Assembly (NCBI RefSeq): GCF_001412085.1
Contig: NZ_LKEV01000008.1
Coordinates: forward strand, 27,865 to 91,864
DNA length: 64,000 nucleotides
Origin: Corynebacterium lowii
GTDB taxonomy: Bacteria > Actinomycetota > Actinomycetes > Mycobacteriales > Mycobacteriaceae
Direction: 5' to 3'
The position numbers and the translations under genes are program-made. The notes below the pieces were generated by a model. That model saw only the letters and a program-made list of their open reading frames with translations. It did no database searches and was not told where the DNA came from. Position 1 is the first letter of the stretch, and every line of letters starts with the position of its first letter. Of this stretch, positions 8,313 to 17,819 are shown piece after piece.

Positions 8313-9986
8313 CTAAGCCCGCCCCAGCCGCAGCAAGGCAGAGGACCAACCCACCTGCTGCCGCCGCGTCACCGTCCACCCGGCTTCTTCGGCTGCGCGA
8401 GTGACCTCGGCGGCGGTGGGCACGCGGGTGCCGTCCAAGCACAGGCGCACGATGTCCTCGGCAAAGTCGTGCTCGCTATCGGCACCCTCGGGGCTGAGTT
8501 TGGTCAGAATCGCTACCTCCCCTGACAGGCCCCGCAGGTAATCCGCCACCTCATTCGCGCTAAAACGCCCAAAGGGGTCTACCACCACGTTCACCTCGGC
8601 TGCGGCGGCGGCAAGATCATCCCAGGCCACCGCGCGGGCCACCCGGCCAGAATCGCGGCGGGCGAACTCCTCGGCGTAGACCTTGGCGCCCGGCCCCGTC
8701 ACGGCCACCGAGGCGCCGGGGCGGGCCACGGCCTCCACCAGAGCGGGGGCCACCCACTGCGCGGATTCCTCGGCTTCCTCCTCCCATTCGGCGGCGTCGT
8801 AAGCCACCGGACGCGGGGTGCCGCTGCGCAGCACCTCCTCGATTCCGGCCACGGCCATCGTGCGATGGGCGGCCACCCCGGCCAGGTGCTCAAAGAGGTG
8901 CGATTCCTCGTCCGCGAGTTCCTGGGAAAGGGCGGTGAGCTTATAGGCGCCGCCGTTTTCGGCCACCATGTTCAGCGAGCCCAGATAGCGCAGCAGGCGC
9001 GCCAGGGCGTCGGGGGCAATGCCGGTGGTGTTGCTGAGTGCTGCGAGGTCGGCGCGGGTGGCGTCGGCAATGGCGGCGAAGATGCCCGCGCGCATGGCGG
9101 CGCGCACGGCAAAGCTCGGCACCGGGTCCAGCAGCGCGGCCAGTTCGGTGTAGAGAGCGTAGCCGGTGGATTGGGCCTCCTCGGTTTTTTCCGTGGGGCG
9201 GTTGCGCCAATAGCCGGTGACCTCTAGGTTTTCCGGGGCCACGCCGCGCTCCTTGAGGTCGCGGCGGATCTGGCGGAGGTTCCCGGCCTCGCCCGCCACC
9301 CAGGCGTACGGGGTGCCCTCGGGGAAGTCGAGGGCCGCCACGGCCTCCACCATGCTGGCTCCCTCGGCGCGCACCACCCAGGTGACCTCGGCGCTGGCCG
9401 CCGTGGGAAGTTCCTGAATGTGGGCGCGCTCGGCCACCTCGACCACCACCAGGCAGCGGTGCCCGGCGGGCAGTTCCTCCAGGCAGCGGCTGATCGCGGG
9501 CAGGGCGGTTTCATCGCCCACCAGCAGCAGCCAATCGGTATGCGTGGGCAGACGCAGGCAGTTCTTAGGCCCGGCCACCCACAGCCGATCACCCACCTGG
9601 GCCGCGCGCGCCCACTCGTCGGCAAGGCCGGATTCGTGGTGGGCGAAGTCCACGCTCAACCGCCCGGTTTCCGGCTCCCAGCGGCGCACGGTATAGGTGC
9701 GGAAGAGGTCTTTGACCTCCGCCGACCACTGGTTTATGCCCTTCTCGTCCGGCTCGGGGCGGGGGCGCGCGCCGGTTTGGGGGTCCGGGAAAATAAGGCG
9801 AACATCATCGTCAAAGCCGTGGCTCACCAGCCCCGGCACCTCAAAGCCCGCATAGGTGTGGGCGGCCAGTTGCTCCCCACCCAGCACGATGCGGCGCATG
9901 CCGGGGTTGAGGTCTATGACCTCTAGAACCTCAAGGTCCCGGACAGAGATGGGGTAAATATCGCGGTGCCTGCTATTTTTGCTCAC
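8313..9986 (-). CDS. Siderophore-interacting FAD reductase fused to an O-methyltransferase-like domain
   Basis: 557 residues in two parts. Residues 1 to about 265 form a ViuB-like siderophore-interacting protein: an FAD-binding barrel with RTYTVRRWEPETGRLSVDF, then LLLVGDETALPAI and YAWVAGEAGNLRQIRRDL. This part would reduce Fe(III)-siderophore to release iron. Residues about 275-557 resemble plant-type O-methyltransferases: a dimerisation/winged-helix segment (AAMRAGIFAAIADATRADLAAL), then a Rossmann-like part. The SAM glycine loop appears degenerate (VAVTGPGAKVY rather than a GxGxG motif), so the domain may bind a ligand without methylating. It overlaps the N-hydroxylase gene by 14 bases and ends the operon. 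Confidence 0.85.
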   Translation of the reverse strand: MSKNSRHRDIYPISVRDLEVLEVIDLNPGMRRIVLGGEQLAAHTYAGFEVPGLVSHGFDDDVRLIFPDPQTGARPRPEPDEKGINQWSAEVKDLFRTYTVRRWEPETGRLSVDFAHHESGLADEWARAAQVGDRLWVAGPKNCLRLPTHTDWLLLVGDETALPAISRCLEELPAGHRCLVVVEVAERAHIQELPTAASAEVTWVVRAEGASMVEAVAALDFPEGTPYAWVAGEAGNLRQIRRDLKERGVAPENLEVTGYWRNRPTEKTEEAQSTGYALYTELAALLDPVPSFAVRAAMRAGIFAAIADATRADLAALSNTTGIAPDALARLLRYLGSLNMVAENGGAYKLTALSQELADEESHLFEHLAGVAAHRTMAVAGIEEVLRSGTPRPVAYDAAEWEEEAEESAQWVAPALVEAVARPGASVAVTGPGAKVYAEEFARRDSGRVARAVAWDDLAAAAAEVNVVVDPFGRFSANEVADYLRGLSGEVAILTKLSPEGADSEHDFAEDIVRLCLDGTRVPTAAEVTRAAEEAGWTVTRRQQVGWSSALLRLGRA

Positions 9987-11274
9987 TATTTTCCATTCCT
10001 TTCACGCCCGCGATGATTCTATTGGAGAGTTCGCCCAGGCAACTGAGGTTGGCAAAGCCCGGCCCCTGCATCAACCCCGCCAGGGTGGGCATAAAGAGGC
10101 GGCCACCCAGCCCCTCAAAGCGCAAGGTGCCATCAATGCGGCGCTCCACCTGCTCCACGCTTATCGACGCCCACCCTTCCGCACCGGCCTCGCGGGCCAG
10201 GCGCTCGCGGGTGTCCGGGGCCAGGTATTCCCCAAACCACAAGGGGGAGTTGCCGCGGGCGTCCACCACGACGTCGGCAAGCACGCTGCCGGTGTGCTCC
10301 CCCTCCGGCTGGGAGCGGCGGTATTCCACCTGTAACTTGTCGTTTGCCGGGCGCACTGTGCTTACCGTTCCGCGCACGTGATCGAGGCGTTCATCCATGC
10401 CCTCGCGCTGCTGGATACGCACGGAGTACACGCTGCGATCGGTGCGGGCCAGAATATCGCGGCGGGCGGGCTCGTCGAGCGCTACCCAGCGGTGGGGATC
10501 GGTGTACAGGCGGTTTTCAAACTGCCCCTCCCCGCGCGTATAAATCGCCGCCGAGGGAGAGATGACCGTGACCGAACCCGCGCGGCTATAGGCCACCTGC
10601 TCGACCACGCTGGCCGAGGACTCCCCGGAGCCAATCACCGCGATGTCCACGCCCTTTTTTATTCCCTCCTCAGCGCAGAGCTGCCAGAACTGCGCCAGCG
10701 AATACACCCCCGGCACCTCGGCCAGACGCCGCGTGCTCGCGCCAGGGCCGGTGGGCATGAGGCTCTTGGCGTGGAGGGAACCGGCGGTGGTCTCTACCTC
10801 CCAGTGCTCGCCCTGCTCGCTGTGCCCGCCTTGCTCGTTGTGGCGTAGTTCTGCGCTCGTGACCGTGGCCTCTAGTACCTCAATACCCAGGCGCTCGACC
10901 ACCCAGCCCAGGTAATCCGCCCACTGCTCGTGACGCGGGGCGGGGCGGCCCCGGTCAATCCAGGCACCGAACTCCCCTCGCGCGATGAGGAAGGCCGCCC
11001 AGCCATGCCGGGCCAATTCCTCATCCACCCGGTGCGATTCCTCCCCCGCGATGCGGGTGCGGTAGGGAAAGCCCACGTCCTTTTCCGGCGGGGTGCCCAG
11101 GCGGTGTTGCCCATCGGTCCAGCCCCCGTGAGCGCGCCAGTGTCCACCCACGCCCAGGGGATCGACGAGCAGCACCGAGGGGGCGGGCAACCCCAGGTGT
11201 TCCATCACGGCGGCCTTGGCCGCCACGGCCACGCCCTTGGGGCCTGCGCCTACGGCGATGAGATCTATCATCAT
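9973..11274 (-). CDS. Lysine/peptide N-hydroxylase, MbtG-like flavin monooxygenase
   Basis: NADPH- and FAD-dependent N6-hydroxylase that makes the hydroxamate nitrogen of siderophores. The FAD loop is AVGAGPKGVAVAAKA, the substrate region includes GGWTDGQHRLGTPPEKDVGFPY, the NADPH loop is AVIGSGESSASV and the C-terminus has LFMPTLAGLMQGPGFANLSCLG. These stretches are strikingly like mycobactin MbtG, more so than IucD or PvdA. The start is the ATG of an ATGA overlap with the NRPS at 11274, giving 433 residues; a longer open frame to 11373 lies inside the NRPS. A small repeat, HNEQGGHSEQGEHWE, sits mid-protein. Confidence 0.93.
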   Translation of the reverse strand: MMIDLIAVGAGPKGVAVAAKAAVMEHLGLPAPSVLLVDPLGVGGHWRAHGGWTDGQHRLGTPPEKDVGFPYRTRIAGEESHRVDEELARHGWAAFLIARGEFGAWIDRGRPAPRHEQWADYLGWVVERLGIEVLEATVTSAELRHNEQGGHSEQGEHWEVETTAGSLHAKSLMPTGPGASTRRLAEVPGVYSLAQFWQLCAEEGIKKGVDIAVIGSGESSASVVEQVAYSRAGSVTVISPSAAIYTRGEGQFENRLYTDPHRWVALDEPARRDILARTDRSVYSVRIQQREGMDERLDHVRGTVSTVRPANDKLQVEYRRSQPEGEHTGSVLADVVVDARGNSPLWFGEYLAPDTRERLAREAGAEGWASISVEQVERRIDGTLRFEGLGGRLFMPTLAGLMQGPGFANLSCLGELSNRIIAGVKGMENSEQK

Positions 11275-14200
11275 TCCTCTTCCTCCCCAGTGGGGTTCTG
11301 TGAATGTGTGTGGGCTTGGGCTGAGCGTGCTTGCGCTAGTGCCCCGGCGATGAAGGGGCCAAGCGTGCGCCAACCCTCCGGACTGACCAGCTCAAAGTGA
11401 TCGGCCTCCACGTCCAGGGCCTCTACCTGCGCGCCCGCGCGCTCCCAGGCGGCAGCGGGGTCCCAGGTGGTAGGGCCTGTGGGGGTTTCGTCCTGCTCGG
11501 CGGCTGCACCCAGCGGCTTCGTCCCCACCACCAGGTGCACCCTCCCCTCCCAGGGCAGCGCCGGGGCCTCGGCCATGAGCCGCGAACTGGCGATGAGGTT
11601 GTGCTCCACCAGCTCACGCAGCGGAGTGGCCTCATCGTCCAGGTTCAATAACCCCTCCACCAGGGGCGTGGGGTCGGCCCCCTCGGTCAAGCCCTGCGGG
11701 GCGGCACCCGCTGGGTAGGAATCCACGATTCCTAAGAACTCCACCTGCTCCGGGCCGCCCAACGCGTGAGCCACCGCGTGCGCCAGCGCCCCACCAAAGG
11801 ACCAGCCCAGCAGGCAATACGGCCCCTGGGGTTGCTCGGCGCGGATCAGCGCGGCGACGTCCTGAGCCGCCTGGGCCAGGGTCCCCTGCTCGATCTCCCC
11901 GCCCCAGGTCACCGCGCGCACGTTCAGCGGAATCTGCGCGGCCAACTCCGCCCACGGGGCGTGCAGCCCATCGCCCGGCGGCATGCACCACAGCGTGCGG
12001 CCGCCCACGCTGCGCGCCAGCAGCGGGGAGGGGGAGGTCGCGGCGTCGGTAGTGGCAACACCCAGGCGCGCGGCAATGCCCCTGGGACTGCCACCGGCGA
12101 GAATATCCCCGATAGCAATATCCAGGCCGGCGCCTTGCAGGCGACCCAAAAGCCGCACCGCTAGCAGGGAGTGACCGCCCGCCTCGGCAAAGTTCGTCTC
12201 CGGGCCGACCTCGCTGTCCAGCAGCGCGGACATCTCCGCCGCGATCAGTTCCGCAGTACCTGGAGCCGCGCGGCGCTTATCGACGCCCCGCCGGTCCTTC
12301 TCTTGCGTTACCGACATCGGAGCCACGGCTGCCCGCGGCGGGGTTGCCTCCGGGAGCCCCTCTCCCAGGAAGGAACGCAGCACCTGGCCCAGGCGGTTCG
12401 CCGCCCAGCGGGCGCGCTCGGTATCCACCAGTCCGGGCCGGTAGGCGAGCACCACGTCAAAATCCCGCCCCGGTTGGGAGAGCACCGTGATGGGATAGTG
12501 GGTCTGCCCAAAGGACTCGGTACCCTCCACGGTGAGTTCCCCGCCCGCCTGCGGGGTGGGGGCATTTTCATAGACCACGATGGTGTCAAAGAGACCCGCC
12601 CCGCCCACGTCCGCGGCGGACACCGCCGTGTGCTGCCCCAGGTGCGCGCGGGCGGCGTGGTGGGCGCGCAGGTCGGCCAGCGGGTCACCGCTCACCGCAA
12701 TGCGAGCGGGCAGGGTGGCGGCAAAAAGCCCGATCATCTCGGCAGCCTCGGGCACCTCCGGCGGCCTGCCGGAAACGGTCACGCCGCAGACCACCTCGCC
12801 GGTAGAGTCAGTCAGTTCCGCCAGCACGTAGGCCCAGGCCACCTGGAGCAATTCAGCAGCGGTGGCCCCGGATTCACGCGCCACGTCCACCAGGGCCTCG
12901 GCGTGCTCGGCCACATCGACGGCAAAGAACTCCTCCCCGCCCGTGCTTGCTTCCACGGCCTCCGGCGCCACCAGGGTGCCGCCTTCCAGGCCGTCGAGGT
13001 GCTCGCGCCACACGGCAACGTCGGCCTCGCGGTGACGGGCTAGCCAATCAAGGTAGATCTCCGGCTGCGGGGCAGGCGGCAGGGCGGCACCGGAATAGAG
13101 CGCGTTGAGCTCCCGAATCATCAGGCCCGTGGACCACCCATCGGTGACCACGTGGTGCCCGGCCAGCACCAGGTGCAGGCGGTCCTCCTCGTAGATCACC
13201 GCCGTCACGCGCACCAGCGGCGGGGCGGCCAGGTCCACGCGGCGGGTCGATTCCCGGGCCATGAGGTGTACCACAAGGTCGCTGTGCGCGGACCCCAAGC
13301 CGCGGGCGTCGATAAGCCGGAAGGTCTCGGGCAGGTGCCGGGGCAGGAATTGCAGGCCCGCGGCGGCGTCGAAACCGGCCGCCAAGGTGCGGTGACGGCG
13401 CAGCAGTTGCTCCCAGGCCGCGCGCAGTCGGGGGACGTCGATAGGCCCGCTGGCGCGCAGGTCAAGGCGCATGGCCAGCACATACGGGTCCTCGCTGGCG
13501 CTCAGGGCGTGGAATACCAGCCCCTCCTGCTGCGGGGTGAGCGGCCAGGTGGCCTCGATGGGGCCGTGCGCCTGCTCTAGGTGGCGTATCGACGCCTCCG
13601 GCACCTGCCCGGCGCGCACCGCCTGCACCCGCAGCAGGTGGCACACGATCTCCTCGTGCAGGCGCGCCGGGTCAAAGCGGACGGGGTCGGCGGTGTACTC
13701 GATGCGCCCAGTTCCCACAAAGACATTCACCGTGAGTGCTTCGGTGAGGCGGCGGCGCGGGTGGTCCACCACGGCGAACTCCCCGGTATCGCCCGGTAGC
13801 ACGTTGAGCACCACCTCGGGGTAGCGCAGACCGATCCCGTGCAGGGCACCCGCGGAGTCGTGCGCGGCGAGCACCCCATAACCCCCGCCGGTGCCGGGCA
13901 CCTCGTGGCGCGCGCGACGAGCGGCGGCCAGGGCATCGGCAGTATCGGCCAGGGGGTCAGTGCTGTGGGGCGCCTCCACGGCCAGCGGGTATTCGATGGT
14001 GAACCAACCCACGGTGGATTGATCGCTGCTGCGGCCGTGGCCCTCCACCCCCAGCAATGCGCCGGTGCTGCGGGCCAGGGCTGCCAGCATGACCTCCTCC
14101 GGGGATTCTGTCAGGGCGCGGGCGGCGGCCGGGGGAATCTCCAGGGTGACGGTGGTGGCCTCGGCGCGGGTGGGCAGGGTGTGCGGCTGGGGTTCTGTAG

Positions 14201-17200
14201 GGCGCCCGGCGCGCTGCACGCGCAGCCAGTGGGGAATCTCCGCGCGATGATCGCCCCGTGCGCTGCGCAGCGCGTGCGCCCGCCAGCCGTCCTGCTCGCT
14301 GTTTAACTTTCCACCGCGCAGAATACGGGTGACCTCGGCGCGCAGCACCCGCCAGCTCAGCGCATCCACGGCGCTGTGGTGCACGATCAGGCCCACGCCG
14401 CCGTGTTCCAGGGCCACCAGGTGTGCCATGCGCCCGGCCTCGGGGGCGAGCAGCCCTGAGCGGGCGGCCACCTGGGCGAGGTCGCGCACGGGGCTGGGCT
14501 CGGTGCTCTCCTCTAGCTCTACCAAAGACACCCTGGGCACGATGAGTTCGCCGGCCTGGGTATCCAGAATCATGCGCAGCGCCCCGTGGGCGGCGCTGAG
14601 CTGGGCGAGTATCCCCGGCAGCACCTCCGGGGAGACCTGCGGACCGGGAATCTCGGCGTACTGGGCAAAGCCCGCCCAGGCCTCAGCATCGGGGGCGGCA
14701 GCGCGTTGGCGGGCGGCCACGGGGCTTTCCGGTAGCGCGCCGATGGGTAGGAAGAACTCTTCTTCCTGCTCTGCTCCCTGGGTACCGGCCTGTTCCATCG
14801 CGGCGGCCACGCTGCCCAGGCTCGCCCCGGAAAGAAGATTCTTGGGCCAGATCGTCCAGCCCTCGCGGCGCAATTGGGTAGCCACGGTGAGCGCGCTGAT
14901 GGAATCGCCGCCCTGGGAGATAAAGTCCCCGGTGGGGGCCATAACCGCGCCCGTTTGCTCCCGGCAGGCGGCCAGGAGTGCGGCCTCGGCGGGGGTCTCG
15001 TCGTTGACCGGCACCGGAGAATCATCTCCCTGTTCCCGGGCGGCCAGCGCCTTGCGATCCACCTTGCCGGAAACCGTGGTGGGCAGATCCGCGATCACCT
15101 CAATGCGGCCTGGCACCAAGGCCTTGGGAAGTTGGGCGGCCACGGCCTCGCGCACCGCACCGGGAGTCAGCGTTGCCCCTGACGCAGGTACCACCCACCC
15201 CACCAGGCCCGCGCGCCCGTGCACCGTGGCTACTGCTGCCGCCACCCCCTCGGTGGCGGCCAGGGCGGCCTCGATCTCACCTAATTCCACGCGGCGGCCA
15301 TTGATCTCCACCTGATCGTCCACACGGCCTAAGTATTCGTAGCCGCGCCCCGGTATCCAGCGCACCATATCGCCGGTGTCATACAGGCGCTCCGGGCCAC
15401 GGCGCGGGTCCACCGTGCGGGTGATAAAGGCCTGCGCCGTGGCCTCCTCATCCAGGTAGCCCCTAGCCAATTGAGGCCCGGCCAAGTAGAGCCGCCCGCT
15501 CTCAAAGTCCCCGGCTACCTGGTTATTCTCCGTGAGCGCGTAGGCCCTCATGCCCGCCACGGGGTACCCAATGACCGGCTGGCCAGGGGTGACCTCCGCC
15601 ATGAGCGCATCCACGCAGGCCTCCGTGGGGCCATAGGCATTGAGCGCACGCACACGGCTTCCCGCCAGGGCGTCCCAGAGCGGGGCGGGTAGGGCCTCCC
15701 CGCCGAGCACCAACAATTCCAGCTCCGGGAGCTCGACCAGGCCCGCCGCCATGAGCGCGGCGGCCAGCGAGGGCGTGGTGTCAAAGACCGTCACCTCATC
15801 GGCGCGCAGGGCGGCCACGGCGGCCTCAGCGTCGGTAGCGATCTCCTCGGGATAGAGGCGCACGCAGTGCCCGGCCAGCAGCCACAGCAGTTGGTCCAGC
15901 GCGGCGTCGAAAGCAAAACTCGCGGTGTGCCCCACCACCGCGCGCGGGCGACGATACAGCCCCGCCAGATGGCCCGTGAGCAGGGCTTCCAGGCTGGCGC
16001 GGGTAATCTCCACGCCCTTGGGAGTGCCCGTGGAGCCGGAGGTAAAGATCACGTAGGCCAGCTCCGTAGCCTGGAGTTCGCGCCGTTCCTGCTCGGCAGC
16101 GGGAAAGGCGTTGCGCCCGGCCACCCAGGTAGCCCCCAACGCCTCCATGATTGCTTGGCGACGCCCCCGCGGCGCCCCCGGTTCCAGGTAGGTAAAGGGC
16201 ACCCCGGCATACAAGGCCGCCAGCACGGTGACCACCAGGTCGCTGCCGCGCGGCATATCAATGGCGATGGGCTGCCCCTGGGGCAGGTGGAGCGCGGTCT
16301 CGATCACCCGGCGGTGCAATTCCGCGCCGCTGAGCCGGGTGTCCTGGGCGATGAGGCTTTCCTCTTCCTGCGTCGCCAGGGCGTCGATGAGGTCGCGCAG
16401 GCTCGCGGTAGGTTCCGTGCTTGCTGTGGCGGGCTGGGCTGCGCGGGCGTCGATCAGCGCCTCGGTATCGTCAGTGGCGCCCACGAGTTCGCCCACGGTG
16501 GCCTCCCCCGAGAAGCCCGCGAGCAGGTCCCGCAGCTCGCTCAGGCGCTGCCGGGCCACAGGCGCGGGTACGCGCGCCGGGTCGGTCTCTAGGCCGAGGT
16601 CTAGGCCCCCATCGGCGGCGGGCATGACCACCAGGCCGAAATCCTCCGGGGGTCCGCCCGCCACGTTGCGCAGCGCCCCGGTGGCCCCGGCAAAATCAAA
16701 GGTCATATCAAAGATCTTGGCGTTCACGCCCATGCCATGCAGCAGCGCCCCGGCGCCGGGAACGCCGAGATCACGCGGCAGATTCTCGCCCCGGTAGCGC
16801 TGGTGCTGGCGCACCTGACGGAAGCGCTCGTCGGTCTCGGCCAGCAGGTCGCGCAAGGTGGCCTCCGCACGCACAGGTACCAGCAACGGCAGAACGTTCA
16901 CCGCCATGTGCGGGGTGGCCCGCTGGGCGCGGGTGGTGCGCGCCATCACCGGCATGGCCAGGCACAGATCCTCCTGCGGGCGGCCGGTGATCTGCCATAG
17001 TTGAGCGGCATAGACCGCCACCAGGGCGCTCACCCAGGTACTTCCCGCCTGCTCCACTGCGGCACTGAAACACTGATAATCCTGGGCCGATACCCGCACC
17101 GTGGTGGTGATGGTGGTCCCGGAGGTCTGGGCGCCACCCGTGGCGGCGTTAAGCCGTTCGCGCGCGGCGAGGTCTGGCAAGGGGGTGAGCAGATCGCGGA

Positions 17201-17807
17201 AGAAGGCGCGGGCGGCCTCGGCCTCCTCGGAGGCGGCGTAGGCGCTATCCTCGGCCACCAATTCCGCCAGGCCCACGCCCCGATAGCGCTTGGGGGCCTT
17301 GCCCGTGACCTCCGCCCGGTAGTGCTCCGCCATGCGGCGGGTAATCAGGGTGGCGGAATAACCGTCCACCACAATGTGATGATAAAGCTGAATCACCCAG
17401 GTGCGCTGCTCATCAAGGCGCAGCACCTCATAGCGGCACAGCGCAGCCTCGGTGAGCCCAGCCGCCCCCTCGGCCAGAGCGGTCTTGGCGGCGTCGATAC
17501 GCGCCTCGGCCAGGCGCCGCGGGTGGGTGACCCCGCGCAGGTCACGCACGATGACCGGCACGATCTCCTCGCTGAGGTACTGGCGCGGGCCACCCTCGGT
17601 ATCGCGCAGGCGAATCCGCAGCGTCTCCACCTCGCGCTGGGTGGCCTCGATGGCGCGCACCAGCGCGGCGGTATCCACGCGGCCTTCTAATTCCAGCACC
17701 TCGCCCACCACGTAATAGGGCGAGTGAGGGTCAATCAATTGGGCATCAAAGATTCCGCGCTGTGCGCCGGTTAAAGGAAGCAGAGCGGAGGTATCGGGCG
17801 TGGTCAT
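11271..17807 (-). CDS. Non-ribosomal peptide synthetase, C-A-T-E-C-T-TE, for a siderophore
   Basis: A 2178-residue assembly-line enzyme. Domains read from motifs: condensation (HHIVVDG, residue ~145); adenylation (FTSGSTGTPKG ~591, NAYGPTE, YDTGD, GKVDRKAL); carrier (GGDSISAL ~964); epimerisation (VHHSAVDALSW ~1143); second condensation (HHVVTDG ~1553); second carrier (AGGHSLLAVRL ~1878); thioesterase (GWSFGG ~2001, late His in ADHFELV ~2137). The second module has no adenylation domain. By eye against GrsA, A1 specificity residues read D-A-D-D-V-G-A-V-D-K, hinting at a polar or basic substrate; this is weak. It sits between the free A-domain gene (12-base gap) and the N-hydroxylase (4-base overlap). 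The leading C domain has no upstream carrier in the locus. Confidence 0.95.
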   Translation of the reverse strand: MTTPDTSALLPLTGAQRGIFDAQLIDPHSPYYVVGEVLELEGRVDTAALVRAIEATQREVETLRIRLRDTEGGPRQYLSEEIVPVIVRDLRGVTHPRRLAEARIDAAKTALAEGAAGLTEAALCRYEVLRLDEQRTWVIQLYHHIVVDGYSATLITRRMAEHYRAEVTGKAPKRYRGVGLAELVAEDSAYAASEEAEAARAFFRDLLTPLPDLAARERLNAATGGAQTSGTTITTTVRVSAQDYQCFSAAVEQAGSTWVSALVAVYAAQLWQITGRPQEDLCLAMPVMARTTRAQRATPHMAVNVLPLLVPVRAEATLRDLLAETDERFRQVRQHQRYRGENLPRDLGVPGAGALLHGMGVNAKIFDMTFDFAGATGALRNVAGGPPEDFGLVVMPAADGGLDLGLETDPARVPAPVARQRLSELRDLLAGFSGEATVGELVGATDDTEALIDARAAQPATASTEPTASLRDLIDALATQEEESLIAQDTRLSGAELHRRVIETALHLPQGQPIAIDMPRGSDLVVTVLAALYAGVPFTYLEPGAPRGRRQAIMEALGATWVAGRNAFPAAEQERRELQATELAYVIFTSGSTGTPKGVEITRASLEALLTGHLAGLYRRPRAVVGHTASFAFDAALDQLLWLLAGHCVRLYPEEIATDAEAAVAALRADEVTVFDTTPSLAAALMAAGLVELPELELLVLGGEALPAPLWDALAGSRVRALNAYGPTEACVDALMAEVTPGQPVIGYPVAGMRAYALTENNQVAGDFESGRLYLAGPQLARGYLDEEATAQAFITRTVDPRRGPERLYDTGDMVRWIPGRGYEYLGRVDDQVEINGRRVELGEIEAALAATEGVAAAVATVHGRAGLVGWVVPASGATLTPGAVREAVAAQLPKALVPGRIEVIADLPTTVSGKVDRKALAAREQGDDSPVPVNDETPAEAALLAACREQTGAVMAPTGDFISQGGDSISALTVATQLRREGWTIWPKNLLSGASLGSVAAAMEQAGTQGAEQEEEFFLPIGALPESPVAARQRAAAPDAEAWAGFAQYAEIPGPQVSPEVLPGILAQLSAAHGALRMILDTQAGELIVPRVSLVELEESTEPSPVRDLAQVAARSGLLAPEAGRMAHLVALEHGGVGLIVHHSAVDALSWRVLRAEVTRILRGGKLNSEQDGWRAHALRSARGDHRAEIPHWLRVQRAGRPTEPQPHTLPTRAEATTVTLEIPPAAARALTESPEEVMLAALARSTGALLGVEGHGRSSDQSTVGWFTIEYPLAVEAPHSTDPLADTADALAAARRARHEVPGTGGGYGVLAAHDSAGALHGIGLRYPEVVLNVLPGDTGEFAVVDHPRRRLTEALTVNVFVGTGRIEYTADPVRFDPARLHEEIVCHLLRVQAVRAGQVPEASIRHLEQAHGPIEATWPLTPQQEGLVFHALSASEDPYVLAMRLDLRASGPIDVPRLRAAWEQLLRRHRTLAAGFDAAAGLQFLPRHLPETFRLIDARGLGSAHSDLVVHLMARESTRRVDLAAPPLVRVTAVIYEEDRLHLVLAGHHVVTDGWSTGLMIRELNALYSGAALPPAPQPEIYLDWLARHREADVAVWREHLDGLEGGTLVAPEAVEASTGGEEFFAVDVAEHAEALVDVARESGATAAELLQVAWAYVLAELTDSTGEVVCGVTVSGRPPEVPEAAEMIGLFAATLPARIAVSGDPLADLRAHHAARAHLGQHTAVSAADVGGAGLFDTIVVYENAPTPQAGGELTVEGTESFGQTHYPITVLSQPGRDFDVVLAYRPGLVDTERARWAANRLGQVLRSFLGEGLPEATPPRAAVAPMSVTQEKDRRGVDKRRAAPGTAELIAAEMSALLDSEVGPETNFAEAGGHSLLAVRLLGRLQGAGLDIAIGDILAGGSPRGIAARLGVATTDAATSPSPLLARSVGGRTLWCMPPGDGLHAPWAELAAQIPLNVRAVTWGGEIEQGTLAQAAQDVAALIRAEQPQGPYCLLGWSFGGALAHAVAHALGGPEQVEFLGIVDSYPAGAAPQGLTEGADPTPLVEGLLNLDDEATPLRELVEHNLIASSRLMAEAPALPWEGRVHLVVGTKPLGAAAEQDETPTGPTTWDPAAAWERAGAQVEALDVEADHFELVSPEGWRTLGPFIAGALAQARSAQAHTHSQNPTGEEEE

Positions 17808-17819
17808 AGGGCCTTTCTT

